64,000 nt of DNA from contig WJME01000190.1 of assembly GCA_014728115.1 (NCBI GenBank), positions 62,001-126,000 on the forward strand, written 5' to 3'. The stretch comes from Candidatus Zhuqueibacterota bacterium. Its GTDB lineage: Bacteria > Zhuqueibacterota > Zhuqueibacteria > Residuimicrobiales > Oceaniaggregativiventaceae. Below, piece after piece: positions 26,804 to 35,650 of the stretch. How positions within the stretch are numbered: the stretch's first letter is position 1; every line of letters begins with the position of its first letter. Under the pieces are notes generated by a model, which saw nothing but the letters and a program-made list of their open reading frames with translations, was not told the DNA's origin and made no database searches. The translations under genes and the position numbers were made by a program.

Positions 26804-26817
26804 ATGATATTTATCAT
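26804..26817 (-). promoter_or_regulatory. Palindrome upstream of nadA
   Basis: ATGATATTTATCAT (6+2+6, perfect) lies 20 nt upstream of the nadA ATG. NAD biosynthesis genes are often repressed by NAD-sensing regulators, so this is a possible operator. A matching regulator is not visible in the window. Confidence 0.3.
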
Positions 26818-26869
26818 TTACTAAATTGAACATTATTGGTTGATCTATCTATTCGCCATTTTTGTTCCC

Positions 26870-28288
26870 CTATCGAACCAGATGAAAATAGTGGGGGAGA
26901 TGTATCTTTGAATATCCTTTGAACAGAGACATGGAGGTAATGATTTTGCCGTCTATGGCAAGGGCAAAATATCCATTGCGCTGATCTTTTAGATGTATAT
27001 TACCGGTACGAAAGAGCTGCATGACCTTTTTCTCGTCGAGTTCAATGATAGATTTGTTAATATCCTGGCTCAGCAGCTGAACAGCTGCGCCCATAAGTTT
27101 CAGCGTTCTGCCTTTGATTTCAACGAGCGGAATTCCCGGTTTGATCATTTTGTGTTCAGGGATTTCTTGCCATTCCTTTGCAAGCATGTAAATTCGTTTC
27201 TTGGTCTTGTAATAGCGAAAATCTTTCAGTTTGTCCAAAGCGATACCCCACCTTTGAGAGATTCTTTCCAGATAATCTGAAATTTCAGGATGGGTGGCAG
27301 AGCGTGTTTGCATCATTTTGACAGTATCTGAGGGACGGACAGGAAACGAATCGAGTTTTTTCAGCCTCACCATAAAGAATCCTTCTACAGGATGGGGAAA
27401 GGGAGGGATTCTGCATGCTTTTTCCAGGTCCGGGTGAAAGGCACGCCCGCCATGAGAGGTAAGGCCTGGTTTAAGCCACTCGTGCAAAGGCAGAGGAATG
27501 GATTCGATTTTGACGCGGTCCCCGGTTTTTTGCAATACCTGGTGCACGAGGTGTTCATTTTCTTCGACAGAGACCGAACACGTAGAATAGACCACTGTTC
27601 CCCCGACACGGACCGTTTTGAGCGCCGATATCAGCAACAATTCTTGCAGATTTGTATGTCCGTTCAGACGAGCGGGTGTCCATTTTTCAGAGTCGAGAAA
27701 CAGATTCGGGTTTTTGCCCAGGTTACTGCAAGGTGCATCGATCAGCACCTTGTCGAAAAAATCAGGCAAAAGTCTTCCCCAACGTTGACCGATCATAAAA
27801 TAGACAACGCTATTCATGGCACCTGCCCGGTCGAGATTTGTCATGAGCGGCTGCAGCCGCTTGAACGAAGAGTCTGCGGAAAAGAGCTGTCCCTGATTCT
27901 GCATCAAATCGGCGATCTGAGTCGTTTTTGATCCTGGTGCCGCCGACATGTCCAGAACGGTTTCACCTGGTTGGGGATTCAGGGCCAGGGCAGGCAATTG
28001 CGAGGAGATACCCTGATAAAAAAAGGAACCGGTATAGAATGCCAGCGTATGACTCATGGGCAAGGGATCGTGTAAAATAATCGCCCCTCTGGAATTGAGG
28101 GGATGCGGTTTAAATTCGATGCCCTTTTGTTGCATGAATTCCGTGATCTCTTGAACTGAAGACTTTATCGTATTGATTCTCAAACAGGGTGGCTCTGGGG
28201 CAAACCACTCGCTTTGCATCCTGGCGTGTCCATAGAGTTCGCTGAAATAAGAATTCAAAGCAGTATTTTCGTGTTGGCTCGATTTCAT
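26870..28288 (-). CDS. RsmF/NOL1/NOP2/Sun-family RNA (cytosine-5) methyltransferase
   Basis: A SAM-dependent m5C RNA methyltransferase. The SAM-binding motif is VLDMSAAPGSKTTQIADLM. Motif IV DAPCSNLG and motif VI YSTCSVSVEENE carry the two cysteines of this family. The C-terminal third resembles the PUA-like region of YebU/RsmF proteins (YMLAKEWQEIP, GIPLVEIKGRTLKLMGAA, GYFALAIDGKIITSMSLFKGYSKIHLP). The track starts at TTG 28324; I prefer ATG 28288 (472 residues), which begins MKSSQHENTALNSYF. Neither start has a good ribosome site. The target is probably rRNA. Confidence 0.88.
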   Translation of the reverse strand: MKSSQHENTALNSYFSELYGHARMQSEWFAPEPPCLRINTIKSSVQEITEFMQQKGIEFKPHPLNSRGAIILHDPLPMSHTLAFYTGSFFYQGISSQLPALALNPQPGETVLDMSAAPGSKTTQIADLMQNQGQLFSADSSFKRLQPLMTNLDRAGAMNSVVYFMIGQRWGRLLPDFFDKVLIDAPCSNLGKNPNLFLDSEKWTPARLNGHTNLQELLLISALKTVRVGGTVVYSTCSVSVEENEHLVHQVLQKTGDRVKIESIPLPLHEWLKPGLTSHGGRAFHPDLEKACRIPPFPHPVEGFFMVRLKKLDSFPVRPSDTVKMMQTRSATHPEISDYLERISQRWGIALDKLKDFRYYKTKKRIYMLAKEWQEIPEHKMIKPGIPLVEIKGRTLKLMGAAVQLLSQDINKSIIELDEKKVMQLFRTGNIHLKDQRNGYFALAIDGKIITSMSLFKGYSKIHLPHYFHLVR

Positions 28289-28418
28289 AGCTTTTAAGAT
28301 ATGAATTTTATTACTATTATTCAAGTCAAATGCAGATGATTGGTTTTAGGCCGGCATTACGGAATAACTGTTTATGAAAATTGTTTTACATTTTACATTC
28401 AGAGGTAAAGGAGTAGAT

Positions 28419-28775
28419 ATGGATCATCATAAACAACATACAGCTGAACCGCCTGTCAAGATCAGCTCTAGAGCGAGAAAAGAATTAATCAAGCTCTTGA
28501 ATAACGAGAACAAAGAATTTTCATATTTGCGCATCGACGTACGCGCAGGCAATGGTCATTCATTGTCCTATGCACTGGGACTGGTTGACCGGGTATCTGA
28601 TAAGGATTCTGTATATCATGTCGATGGCATCGATATCGCCATCGCCCAAAGCGCACTCTCTTTTGTTCGGGGCAGTGAACTGGATTATCGCCGTGAGCAG
28701 GATCAGGAGGGTTTTGTCTTTAGTCAATCTGCTGTTCATCAGGGCTGCGGCTGTGGAGACGGATGTGGTTGCTAA
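28419..28775 (+). CDS. IscA/HesB-like protein lacking the first conserved cysteine
   Basis: The start is ATG 28419 behind AAAGGAG (118 residues). The fold matches A-type iron-sulfur carriers: VKISSRARKELIKLL, YLRIDVRAGNGHSLSYALGLVD, VDGIDIAIAQSALSFVRGSELDYR and GFVFSQSAVHQGCGCGDGCGC. Canonical IscA/ErpA proteins use three cysteines, one in a GGCSG loop and two in a C-terminal CGCG. Here the loop reads AGNGHS with no cysteine, while the tail is enriched to CGCGDGCGC. It may carry iron or a cluster differently, or bind another metal. It lies upstream of a radical SAM/ferredoxin operon. Confidence 0.78.
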   Translation: MDHHKQHTAEPPVKISSRARKELIKLLNNENKEFSYLRIDVRAGNGHSLSYALGLVDRVSDKDSVYHVDGIDIAIAQSALSFVRGSELDYRREQDQEGFVFSQSAVHQGCGCGDGCGC

Positions 28776-28947
28776 AATTTATTTGCTGCAACATCCTGGG
28801 GTAGGGGGGGCACTGATTTTCAAGAACAAAGATGGATGACTATCAGTCCCTATCATAACCCGCCCCTGTCTTTTCTCCGCGAATACTTTTTTTTGTGGTA
28901 TGGTTTAGGAAATTATATGTTTATATGTCCCCGAATACGAGGTTATC

Positions 28948-30147
28948 ATGCATCGGTACCGGAAGCTTTTAAAACTCGCCGTACAAAATCCACAGTTGGC
29001 TGCCTACAAGGCCAAAATCACATATAAAAACAATATCGTTGCCAAACAGGATTTCAAGAAAAACACAGGCACTGCCCGTCCCCCTTTGTGTGTTTGTATC
29101 AAGCTTACCAATGCTTGCAATTTACGCTGCAAAATGTGTGGCCAACCGCGAGAAGGCCATAAAGAAGGCGATGCCAAATATGCCCCTCTGTCATTTTTTC
29201 AGCAAATAGTAGAATCGCAGGATTATGCAAACTTGATCAGGGAACTGGCACCGCATAGACCGAATATTTATCTGTGGGGTGGCGAACCCTTTATGTATAA
29301 AGATATTTTTGACCTGGTGCGCACGATCAAAGACCATAAAATGACCTGCCAAATCAATACCAATGGTATGTATCTTAAAAAATATGCCCAGGAAATCATG
29401 GATTCAGGGATCGATGATTTGATTATTTCCATCGATGGACCTCAGGAGGTTCATGACGAGGTTCGTGGCCTCAAGGGCACATTTCATCTGGTCAAGACCG
29501 GCATTCAGATGATTCAGCAGATGAAAAAAAAGCGAGGAGTCAAAAAACCCATTATTCGGGTCCGCGGTACGATCAGTCCCTGGAATTTCGAATATATCCA
29601 TTCCCTGATCGATATCTCTGAAGATCTGGGTGCCAACAGTTTAAATTTCAACTGGACCTGGTTCACGACCAAAGAGACCGGCACAGCCCACCAAAATTTG
29701 ATGAAGCATTTATTCGATACCGATGCACAATCCTGGATTCCCTATGAAATGGATGTCATCATGGATAAGGAAAAACGTGAAAAATTCGATGGAATCAAAC
29801 ATGAACTGCAAAAGATCTATAACAACAACTCTTCACTTCCCATTTCAATGTCGCCCTTTCTCAAACCGGATCAGGTGGACGACTATTATTCCAATATCCG
29901 GGAGACATTTGGTCATAAGGACTGTTTTTCGATTTATACCAAATCCTATATCCTGCCTAATGGCGATGTAACCCCATGTCCTGATTTTCCGGACTTTATT
30001 GCCGGAAATATTCTTGAAAAACCGTTTTTGGATATCTGGAACGGTGAGCGATATCGTAACTGGCGTCTGGAAATCAAAAAGCGCGGTCTGTTTCCCATAT
30101 GTTATCGGTGTTGCGATCTGTTTCTCTCTGATGTGGGGTTTGTATAA
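28948..30147 (+). CDS. Radical SAM protein with SPASM-like C-terminus
   Basis: A 399-residue radical SAM enzyme. The 4Fe-4S/SAM motif CX3CX2C appears as KLTNACNLRCKMCGQ, and the SAM-binding GGEP as LWGGEPFMYKD. INTNGMYL and ISIDGPQEVHD complete the barrel pattern. The C-terminus (YILPNGDVTPCPDFPDFIAGNI, then CYRCCDLF) has a SPASM-type cysteine arrangement for auxiliary clusters. Such enzymes modify peptides or small molecules. It overlaps the next radical SAM gene by one base (TAATG), so the two are translationally coupled. The substrate is unknown. Confidence 0.88.
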   Translation: MHRYRKLLKLAVQNPQLAAYKAKITYKNNIVAKQDFKKNTGTARPPLCVCIKLTNACNLRCKMCGQPREGHKEGDAKYAPLSFFQQIVESQDYANLIRELAPHRPNIYLWGGEPFMYKDIFDLVRTIKDHKMTCQINTNGMYLKKYAQEIMDSGIDDLIISIDGPQEVHDEVRGLKGTFHLVKTGIQMIQQMKKKRGVKKPIIRVRGTISPWNFEYIHSLIDISEDLGANSLNFNWTWFTTKETGTAHQNLMKHLFDTDAQSWIPYEMDVIMDKEKREKFDGIKHELQKIYNNNSSLPISMSPFLKPDQVDDYYSNIRETFGHKDCFSIYTKSYILPNGDVTPCPDFPDFIAGNILEKPFLDIWNGERYRNWRLEIKKRGLFPICYRCCDLFLSDVGFV

Positions 30148-31706
30148 TGCGTATTCAATTTATCAATCCACCTTTTCTGGGCCGGTTTAGCAGGGCCCAG
30201 CGCAGCCCGGGCGTGATAAAATCCGGTACCATGTATTATCCGTACTGGCTCGCTCATGCTGCAGCCTATGCCGAAACACAAGGTCATGAAATCGATCTTA
30301 TCGATTGCCCTGCCGCAGGATTAGGACGCACTGATCTGGAGCCCCGTATCACACAGTTTCGTCCTGACCTCATCGTTATGGAAACCGTAACCGCCAGCTG
30401 GCAATCCGATTGCGAGACAGCCGGATGGATAAAATCTTTTCTGCCTGAATCCCTTATTTGTATGGCTGGCACACATGTGACTGCGCTATGGCGAGAAACC
30501 CTGGAAGAGCATCCTGCTGTCGATGCTGTTGCTGTCGGCGAATACGATATCACCATCTCTGAACTCGCCACGGAACTGGAGAATTCGGGACCGCAATACT
30601 CCAGGGTGTTGGGACTGGCCTATCGGGAAAACGGACAAGTTCGGCAGACCCAACCCCGTCCCCTGATGCAAAATCTCGATGACCTGCCCTGGATCGCACC
30701 GATCTACAAGCGCTTTTTGAATCCGGAACACTATTATTTCAACCTGTCTCATTATCCCATGGTCATGTTGATCGGAGGACGGGGATGCAATGCCATGTGT
30801 TTCTATTGCGTCTATCCTCAGGTGGTGCACGGTCATCGCTATCGGCATCGTTCGCCGGAACACATTATCGGTGAAATTGTGTGGATTCAGGAAAATATGC
30901 CCCAGATCAAAGAAATAACCTTTGAAGACGATAATTTCGGGGCGGATCGCCGTTTTGCCCGGGATTTTGCGGAAAAAGTCAAAGCGAGTTCTGTCAAGTT
31001 GCCCTTTTTTGCCAATCTCAGAACCACGGTTGATTTTGAGACCTTGAAGGCCTTGAGAGAAGCGGGATTGAGAAACTGCGCAGTGGGATTCGAATCAGCA
31101 GATAATATGATCTTGAAAAATATGCGCAAAGGACAGAATAATGATATCCAGGAACGCTTTGTCAGAGATGCACACCAACTGGGCCTCCTGGTACACGGCT
31201 GTTTTATGGTAGGCTTTCCCGGAGAGACCCGCGAAACCATGCACAAGACCCTGGCCATGGCAATGAAAATTGCTCCGGACAGCGCCCAGTTTTACCCGGT
31301 GATGCCGTATCCGGGAACAGGAGCTTATGCCTATTATAAGGAAAAAGGTTATCTTGCCACTGAAAATTTCCGGGAATGGCTGACCAGTGATGGCGGACAC
31401 AAATGTGTTCTCAATCTGCCTGAATTGACACCCAAAGAGATCGAGGACTTTTGTGAAAAGGCCTTTCGAAAATTTCATTTTCGTCCCCGTTATCTCGGCT
31501 ATAAATTAAAGCAGGCGTTCAGAACACCAACCGAAGGCTGGAGATCTTTACAAGCCGGATTAAAATTTGTACTATATCTTTTTACCAATAAACGCCAAAC
31601 CGAAAAATCGTTCGAGGTGAATCGAATGCCCTCAGCAGAAGGGTGGCGTGATTTTATTCGTGTACCGATGGGCCGTATGGAACGGCTGAAAAAGGAGTCG
31701 TCATGA
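30147..31706 (+). CDS. B12-binding-type radical SAM protein
   Basis: A 519-residue protein with an N-terminal cobalamin-binding-like Rossmann domain (FRPDLIVMETVTASW, CMAGTHVTALWRET, VDAVAVGEYDITISELATEL) and a radical SAM core with the CX3CX2C motif in GGRGCNAMCFYCVYPQ. FEDDNFGADR, VGFESADNMILKNMRKG and CFMVGFPGET are typical of the BchE/HpnJ-like class. Family members do methylations or ring and carbon-skeleton chemistry. The canonical DxHxxG cobalamin motif is not obvious, so B12 use is inferred from architecture. The gene overlaps both neighbours, indicating one operon with the SPASM enzyme and ferredoxin. Confidence 0.87.
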   Translation: MRIQFINPPFLGRFSRAQRSPGVIKSGTMYYPYWLAHAAAYAETQGHEIDLIDCPAAGLGRTDLEPRITQFRPDLIVMETVTASWQSDCETAGWIKSFLPESLICMAGTHVTALWRETLEEHPAVDAVAVGEYDITISELATELENSGPQYSRVLGLAYRENGQVRQTQPRPLMQNLDDLPWIAPIYKRFLNPEHYYFNLSHYPMVMLIGGRGCNAMCFYCVYPQVVHGHRYRHRSPEHIIGEIVWIQENMPQIKEITFEDDNFGADRRFARDFAEKVKASSVKLPFFANLRTTVDFETLKALREAGLRNCAVGFESADNMILKNMRKGQNNDIQERFVRDAHQLGLLVHGCFMVGFPGETRETMHKTLAMAMKIAPDSAQFYPVMPYPGTGAYAYYKEKGYLATENFREWLTSDGGHKCVLNLPELTPKEIEDFCEKAFRKFHFRPRYLGYKLKQAFRTPTEGWRSLQAGLKFVLYLFTNKRQTEKSFEVNRMPSAEGWRDFIRVPMGRMERLKKESS

Positions 31707-31990
31707 CCTATGTGATTACCGAACCCTGCAAAGGGGTACTGGATCTGGGATGTATCGATGTATGTCCGGTCGACTGTATTCATGGACCTTTTGATCCCAC
31801 AGGCAAAGGGCAGGAAGTGAAAAACCTGGATAATTATGAAGGATTGATGCTCTATATCAATCCCGTTGAATGTATCGATTGCGCTGCGTGTGTATATGTG
31901 TGTCCGGTCAAAGCCATATTTGCAGATTATGAAGTGCCTGAAAAATGGCAGGATTATATCCAACTCAATGCCGATTTTTTCAAAGACTAG
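31703..31990 (+). CDS. Seven/eight-iron ferredoxin
   Basis: A 95-residue low-potential ferredoxin with two cluster-binding sets: C9-x7-C17-x3-C21-x3-C25 (EPCKGVLDLGCIDVCPVDC) and C57-x2-C60-x2-C63-x3-C67 (ECIDCAACVYVCPV). The C-terminus VPEKWQDYIQLNADFF matches Azotobacter-type ferredoxins. It overlaps the upstream radical SAM gene by ATGA, so it is very likely the dedicated electron donor that reduces their clusters. Confidence 0.93.
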   Translation: MTYVITEPCKGVLDLGCIDVCPVDCIHGPFDPTGKGQEVKNLDNYEGLMLYINPVECIDCAACVYVCPVKAIFADYEVPEKWQDYIQLNADFFKD

Positions 31991-32112
31991 TGGTGCACAC
32001 TATCACAACCCCTTTTGTCGATATGTGCACCTTGTGCTCTCTTTAAGTGCATGATTATTCTTCCATTAATCCCCATAATTTTTCAAGTAATTGTTAATAA
32101 TAGGTTTGGTTG

Positions 32113-32135
32113 TAGTGTGGTTCTCTGGCACACTA
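32113..32135 (+). terminator. Hairpin after the ferredoxin gene
   Basis: TAGTGTG (32113-32119) pairs with CACACTA (32129-32135), followed by a short TTTGTTG. It is a weak terminator or a leader element of the next gene. Confidence 0.35.
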
Positions 32136-32189
32136 TTTGTTGTTGTTACGGCCTCAGTATTATAATCGTAATAATAAAAGGAGAATCAT

Positions 32190-32636
32190 ATGAGACTGTC
32201 TCTGATACTATCTCTAATCATTTTGATGCTTGTCCCGGGTCTGTTTGCAGCTGATCCGGGGATCAGGATTGGTACATACACCGATGCCGGGGAGTTTTTT
32301 GCCGGTGTCGAAATACTTACCCCGTTGAGTCCCCAGGTGTATTTTAATCCGAATATAGAATATTTGTTTATTGATTACGGCGATCTCATGACGCTTAATC
32401 TGGATGTACACTATGATTTTCCTACCCGGAGTAACATGCTTTATTGGGTAGGGGCCGGACTGGGTGTGCAATATTTTGATCCCGCAGAAGGCGGCGAAAG
32501 CGGAACCGATGCCGGACTCAATATCCTCGGAGGTCTCGGTCTTGTGACCAGGGGAGGAATCATACCCTATACCCAGGCCAAGGTCGTCGTTGGTGATGTG
32601 GAAGAGTTTGTTTTGGCAGTGGGTCTGCGATTCTGA
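32190..32636 (+). CDS. Small outer-membrane beta-barrel protein (hypothetical)
   Basis: A 148-residue exported protein with signal peptide MRLSLILSLIILMLVPGLFA. Alternating hydrophobic strands (VYFNPNIEYLFIDYG, MTLNLDVHYDF, MLYWVGAGLGVQYF, NILGGLGLVTRGG) and a terminal LAVGLRF indicate a small beta-barrel. AAGGAG precedes ATG. The function is not recognisable. It is paired with the next gene of similar build. Confidence 0.7.
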   Translation: MRLSLILSLIILMLVPGLFAADPGIRIGTYTDAGEFFAGVEILTPLSPQVYFNPNIEYLFIDYGDLMTLNLDVHYDFPTRSNMLYWVGAGLGVQYFDPAEGGESGTDAGLNILGGLGLVTRGGIIPYTQAKVVVGDVEEFVLAVGLRF

Positions 32637-32688
32637 TTTACGAGTATACGAAGATAAAATTTATCAAGATTAAAAAAAGGAGAAAAAG

Positions 32689-33246
32689 ATGAAAAAATTG
32701 CTATTGTTGGTGGTAATATTGTCGTTCGGTTCCACAGGACACACTCAGGGTATCGGATTCGGTCCACAGCTAGGTTATCAAAAATCTGCTGAAGCGGATG
32801 AAGGAAGCTTTTTCGGTGGAGCTGCAATTCGGCTAAAGCTTTCTCCTGCCCTGGCAGTGGAAGCAAATATTCTTTACCGAACTGAAGAATATTTTGATTC
32901 TGAAGGAATTACCACATCTCAAGTAAAGGTTAAAAATTGGCCGGTTATGGTCACAGGTATGTTTTATCCGATCCCCATCGCATATGGTCTGATCGGCGCT
33001 GGCTGGTATCATTCAACGATTGAATACGAGTTTGATGGACTGGATCAGGTGGTTGATGAAGAGTCCACAGAAACCGATTTTGGCTGGCATTTTGGTGGAG
33101 GGGTGGAATTACCAGTGAGCTCAAAGGTAAAGCTTGCCGGAGATATTCGCTATGTATTTTTGGATTATGATTTTAGCGCTGTCCCTGGCCAGGATGTGGA
33201 AAATAATTTCTATATGATCAATGTCGGATTGCTGTTTGGTTTATAA
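32689..33246 (+). CDS. OmpA/OmpX-like beta-barrel protein (hypothetical)
   Basis: A 185-residue exported protein with signal peptide MKKLLLLVVILSFGSTGHT and an outer-membrane beta-barrel pattern (FGPQLGYQKS, AIRLKLSPALAVEANILYR, GLIGAGWYHSTIEYEF, DIRYVFLDYDF, YMINVGLLFGL). It resembles porin-family beta-barrels of Bacteroidota-type genomes. A purine-rich AAAAAAGGAG site precedes ATG. No ligand or enzymatic motif was seen. Confidence 0.72.
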   Translation: MKKLLLLVVILSFGSTGHTQGIGFGPQLGYQKSAEADEGSFFGGAAIRLKLSPALAVEANILYRTEEYFDSEGITTSQVKVKNWPVMVTGMFYPIPIAYGLIGAGWYHSTIEYEFDGLDQVVDEESTETDFGWHFGGGVELPVSSKVKLAGDIRYVFLDYDFSAVPGQDVENNFYMINVGLLFGL

Positions 33247-33567
33247 TCCAAAGGGATAAGACAAAAGCATCACACCAATAGATACCAATTTAAATGGGAT
33301 AGCTACGAGTGTACCCCTCGTCGCTCTTTGCAGAATTGCGACCCTTTTCATTTTGGGTGTCAAATTCAATTCTTTATCTTGCTCATCTCACTTTTGCTTT
33401 TCATGAGAGCTTGAGAATAGATCGATATGATCCCGAAAAGGATTTGCTTTTTCGGGATCATTTTCGATTTCAATATATTTCGTAACCGGCTTGCAAATCT
33501 GAAAGAAAACCTGGAAGAGGAAATTTTTCCGCATCCTCCCGGGTTTTATTGTTTGACAGGTTAATCT
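33247..33567 (+). other. Intergenic gap with terminator
   Basis: The 321-nt gap contains a strong terminator at 33428-33464 and otherwise no ORF or clear promoter. A GACCC...GGGTGTC imperfect repeat lies near 33340-33360. Confidence 0.4.
33428..33464 (+). terminator. Rho-independent terminator
   Basis: TGATCCCGAAAA pairs perfectly with TTTTCGGGATCA (12 bp) around GGATTTGCT-like loop bases, followed by TTTT. It ends the small beta-barrel transcript. Confidence 0.8.
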
Positions 33568-33750
33568 ATGAAAGTAGGGTTTATGATTGCTTGGGCGATT
33601 GTGTTTTTTGCCATTTCACTCATTGCTGGCTATTATGGCTTTTTCCGACAACAGGTGGTTTCAAAGACCGTTCCCAGAACACTCTTTTATGTCTTCCTGT
33701 CAGTTTCTATTCTTGCCTTATTAATCCATCTCTTTCGGGTCGAGATCTAG
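33568..33750 (+). CDS. Small two-helix membrane protein, DUF1328/YtjA-like
   Basis: A 60-residue protein with two hydrophobic helices (MIAWAIVFFAISLIAGYYGFF and TLFYVFLSVSILALLIHLF). The WA-IVFF-ISLIAG-YGF pattern and the late FYVFL recall DUF1328 (YtjA/UPF0391), although the usual central GxA-rich part differs. The ribosome site is weak (CAGG). The gene ends 22 nt before the sulfatase stop on the opposite strand. Confidence 0.55.
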   Translation: MKVGFMIAWAIVFFAISLIAGYYGFFRQQVVSKTVPRTLFYVFLSVSILALLIHLFRVEI

Positions 33751-33772
33751 GCTTCATTCGAAACGGTTTTGA

Positions 33773-35362
33773 CTAGTCGAGCGGCTTGGGTTCGAAATCG
33801 CTTTTATTGACCCATCCTGCATCGAGCTTTTGACCCTCCATATATTTTTCATAAAAATTCTGGTGTTTGGTATCGGCATAGAGATATTCGTCGAAAATAT
33901 GTCCGTTGCCAAACATGCGGGGATCGTTTTGTTCCTCGAGTTCTTTAAAGAGCTGTTCTTTTAGAGCTGTTTTCAGCTCTGTATACTCTTGTTGCTCTGC
34001 CAGATTGTTCATACATTCGCGATCTTTGGCGATATGATAGAGCTCTTCCTGAGGACGCTTGCCAAACGACCACGTCCAATATCCGATGGTATCCGGATTT
34101 TTGCGCGCATCCAGGCACACCGTTTTTGTTGGGCTCCCATCACAGTTGAGATAACCTGTTTCCGGATTACCCGCCGGCCAACGCCCAGGTTCGAAATTGT
34201 GGATGTAGAGATAGCCATCCTTGATAATGCCCCTGATCGGGTAACCCTGATCCTTTGGCCGCCCCACATCGTGCCGCTCCTTACCGATCAAGACATGATC
34301 TCTGCCGGACGAGACATGTCCGGCTTTTTCGGATTGAAAAATATCAAACAGGTCTTTGCCCTGAATAGGCTGCATGCTCTTTTCCTCGCCATCGAGACCC
34401 GCTGCTTTGAGAAATGTGGGTGCAAAATCAATAAAGCTGATATAATCATGCACTGTGCGTCCGGGATTCTTGATGCCCTTTGGCCACATGATGGCAAGAG
34501 GCAGGTGGTTGGATAGCTCATACTCTTGCCCTTTGATTCTGGGAAAGGGCATACCATTGTCTGCCGTAACCACGACTATGGTGTTCTCCAGTTCTCCCCT
34601 TTCTTCCAGGAGATTCAGCATTCGTTGCAGGTGTGCGTCAAAATACTCGATTTCAAAGGCATAATCGAGAAGATCATTGCGAACGATTTCGTTATCCGGC
34701 CAAAATGAAAAGACGCGGCTGATCTCTTTTATTGACTTTTTGCCCTTTTTGACCCCACTTCCGTATTCGTAACGGCGGTGTGGTTCGGTGCTGCCATACC
34801 AGAAACAAAAGGGCTGATCTGCCGGCTTGTCGGCGAGAAAATCGGCAAAATTGGCTGCATAATCACTGGAATTGATCGCCCCGGTAGGAGGTGTGGTCTT
34901 TTTGTCATTATAAGGAGTTCCGGTGAGCTGTCGCGGTTTGCCATCGATCTCACCCACGACTCCGGGTGCCCAGCCTTTGGCAACATAGCCGACATGATAG
35001 CCGTTTTCTGTCAGGACTTCTGCATAGGTTTTGTATTTATCCGGAAAAGTGCACCAGTGATTGGCCGCCTGCTCCAGTTGCCAGGAATTGCGCCCTGTAA
35101 GGATACACGACCTCGAAGGAGCACATTTGGCATTGGGAGTATAACAGTTGGTGAAAAGAATCCCTTGCCTGGCCACCCGGTCAAATGCGGGTGTCTTTAC
35201 CCAGTCGCAGCCATAGGCGCCCATGTGGGGAAAAGAAGCATCATCAGCGATACAAAAAAGAATATTGGGCCGGGATTTTTGGGGGGGTTGAGAAAGACAG
35301 CCGTTGATGGTCAGGGAACTGGCTGTCAGGGTCAAGGCTTTTAAAAACTGTCGGCGGTTCAT
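33773..35362 (-). CDS. Sulfatase (type I, formylglycine-dependent), Tat-exported lipoprotein
   Basis: A 529-residue arylsulfatase-family enzyme. Cys80 in [13 protein letters not shown] is the CxPSR formylglycine site, and metal ligands are suggested by FCIADDAS (Asp40/41) and TADNGMPFP. The N-terminus has a twin-arginine-like [10 protein letters not shown] and a lipobox-like INGC (Cys22), so it may be a Tat-exported, lipid-anchored periplasmic or surface enzyme. It would remove sulfate esters, perhaps from polysaccharides. A formylglycine-generating or anaerobic maturase is needed; none is adjacent, although two radical SAM enzymes lie nearby. It is the only - strand gene in this part. Confidence 0.9.
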   Translation of the reverse strand: MNRRQFLKALTLTASSLTINGCLSQPPQKSRPNILFCIADDASFPHMGAYGCDWVKTPAFDRVARQGILFTNCYTPNAKCAPSRSCILTGRNSWQLEQAANHWCTFPDKYKTYAEVLTENGYHVGYVAKGWAPGVVGEIDGKPRQLTGTPYNDKKTTPPTGAINSSDYAANFADFLADKPADQPFCFWYGSTEPHRRYEYGSGVKKGKKSIKEISRVFSFWPDNEIVRNDLLDYAFEIEYFDAHLQRMLNLLEERGELENTIVVVTADNGMPFPRIKGQEYELSNHLPLAIMWPKGIKNPGRTVHDYISFIDFAPTFLKAAGLDGEEKSMQPIQGKDLFDIFQSEKAGHVSSGRDHVLIGKERHDVGRPKDQGYPIRGIIKDGYLYIHNFEPGRWPAGNPETGYLNCDGSPTKTVCLDARKNPDTIGYWTWSFGKRPQEELYHIAKDRECMNNLAEQQEYTELKTALKEQLFKELEEQNDPRMFGNGHIFDEYLYADTKHQNFYEKYMEGQKLDAGWVNKSDFEPKPLD

Positions 35363-35616
35363 AGCGAATCCTTTAAAGATAATTTGTCAGTTTTTTTTGT
35401 GCGAGGTTTGAATCCCGTGCTATGAAAAAATGAAAAGTGTATGCCGGTATTCTACCATCTTTTAAGAAAAATACAAATTTTATATCATTTTGCCAGTACT
35501 ATTTTAGTCTCGATCGATTTTAATTTGCGCACACCAGGAATGAGTGGGGGGTTGGCGATCCCAGATGTATATAGTCCCGCATGATAACTTTTTCGGCTTG
35601 CGTGTTTGGGAAAAAA

Positions 35617-35638
35617 TTTGTAAAATTAATTTTACAAA
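35617..35638. promoter_or_regulatory. 22-bp perfect palindrome upstream of the HlyD-like gene
   Basis: TTTGTAAAATT (35617-35627) is directly followed by its reverse complement AATTTTACAAA (35628-35638). It ends 12 nt before the ATG at 35651. Its length and position suggest an operator for a dimeric regulator. Confidence 0.5.
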
Positions 35639-35650
35639 CAATCAGAGTTT

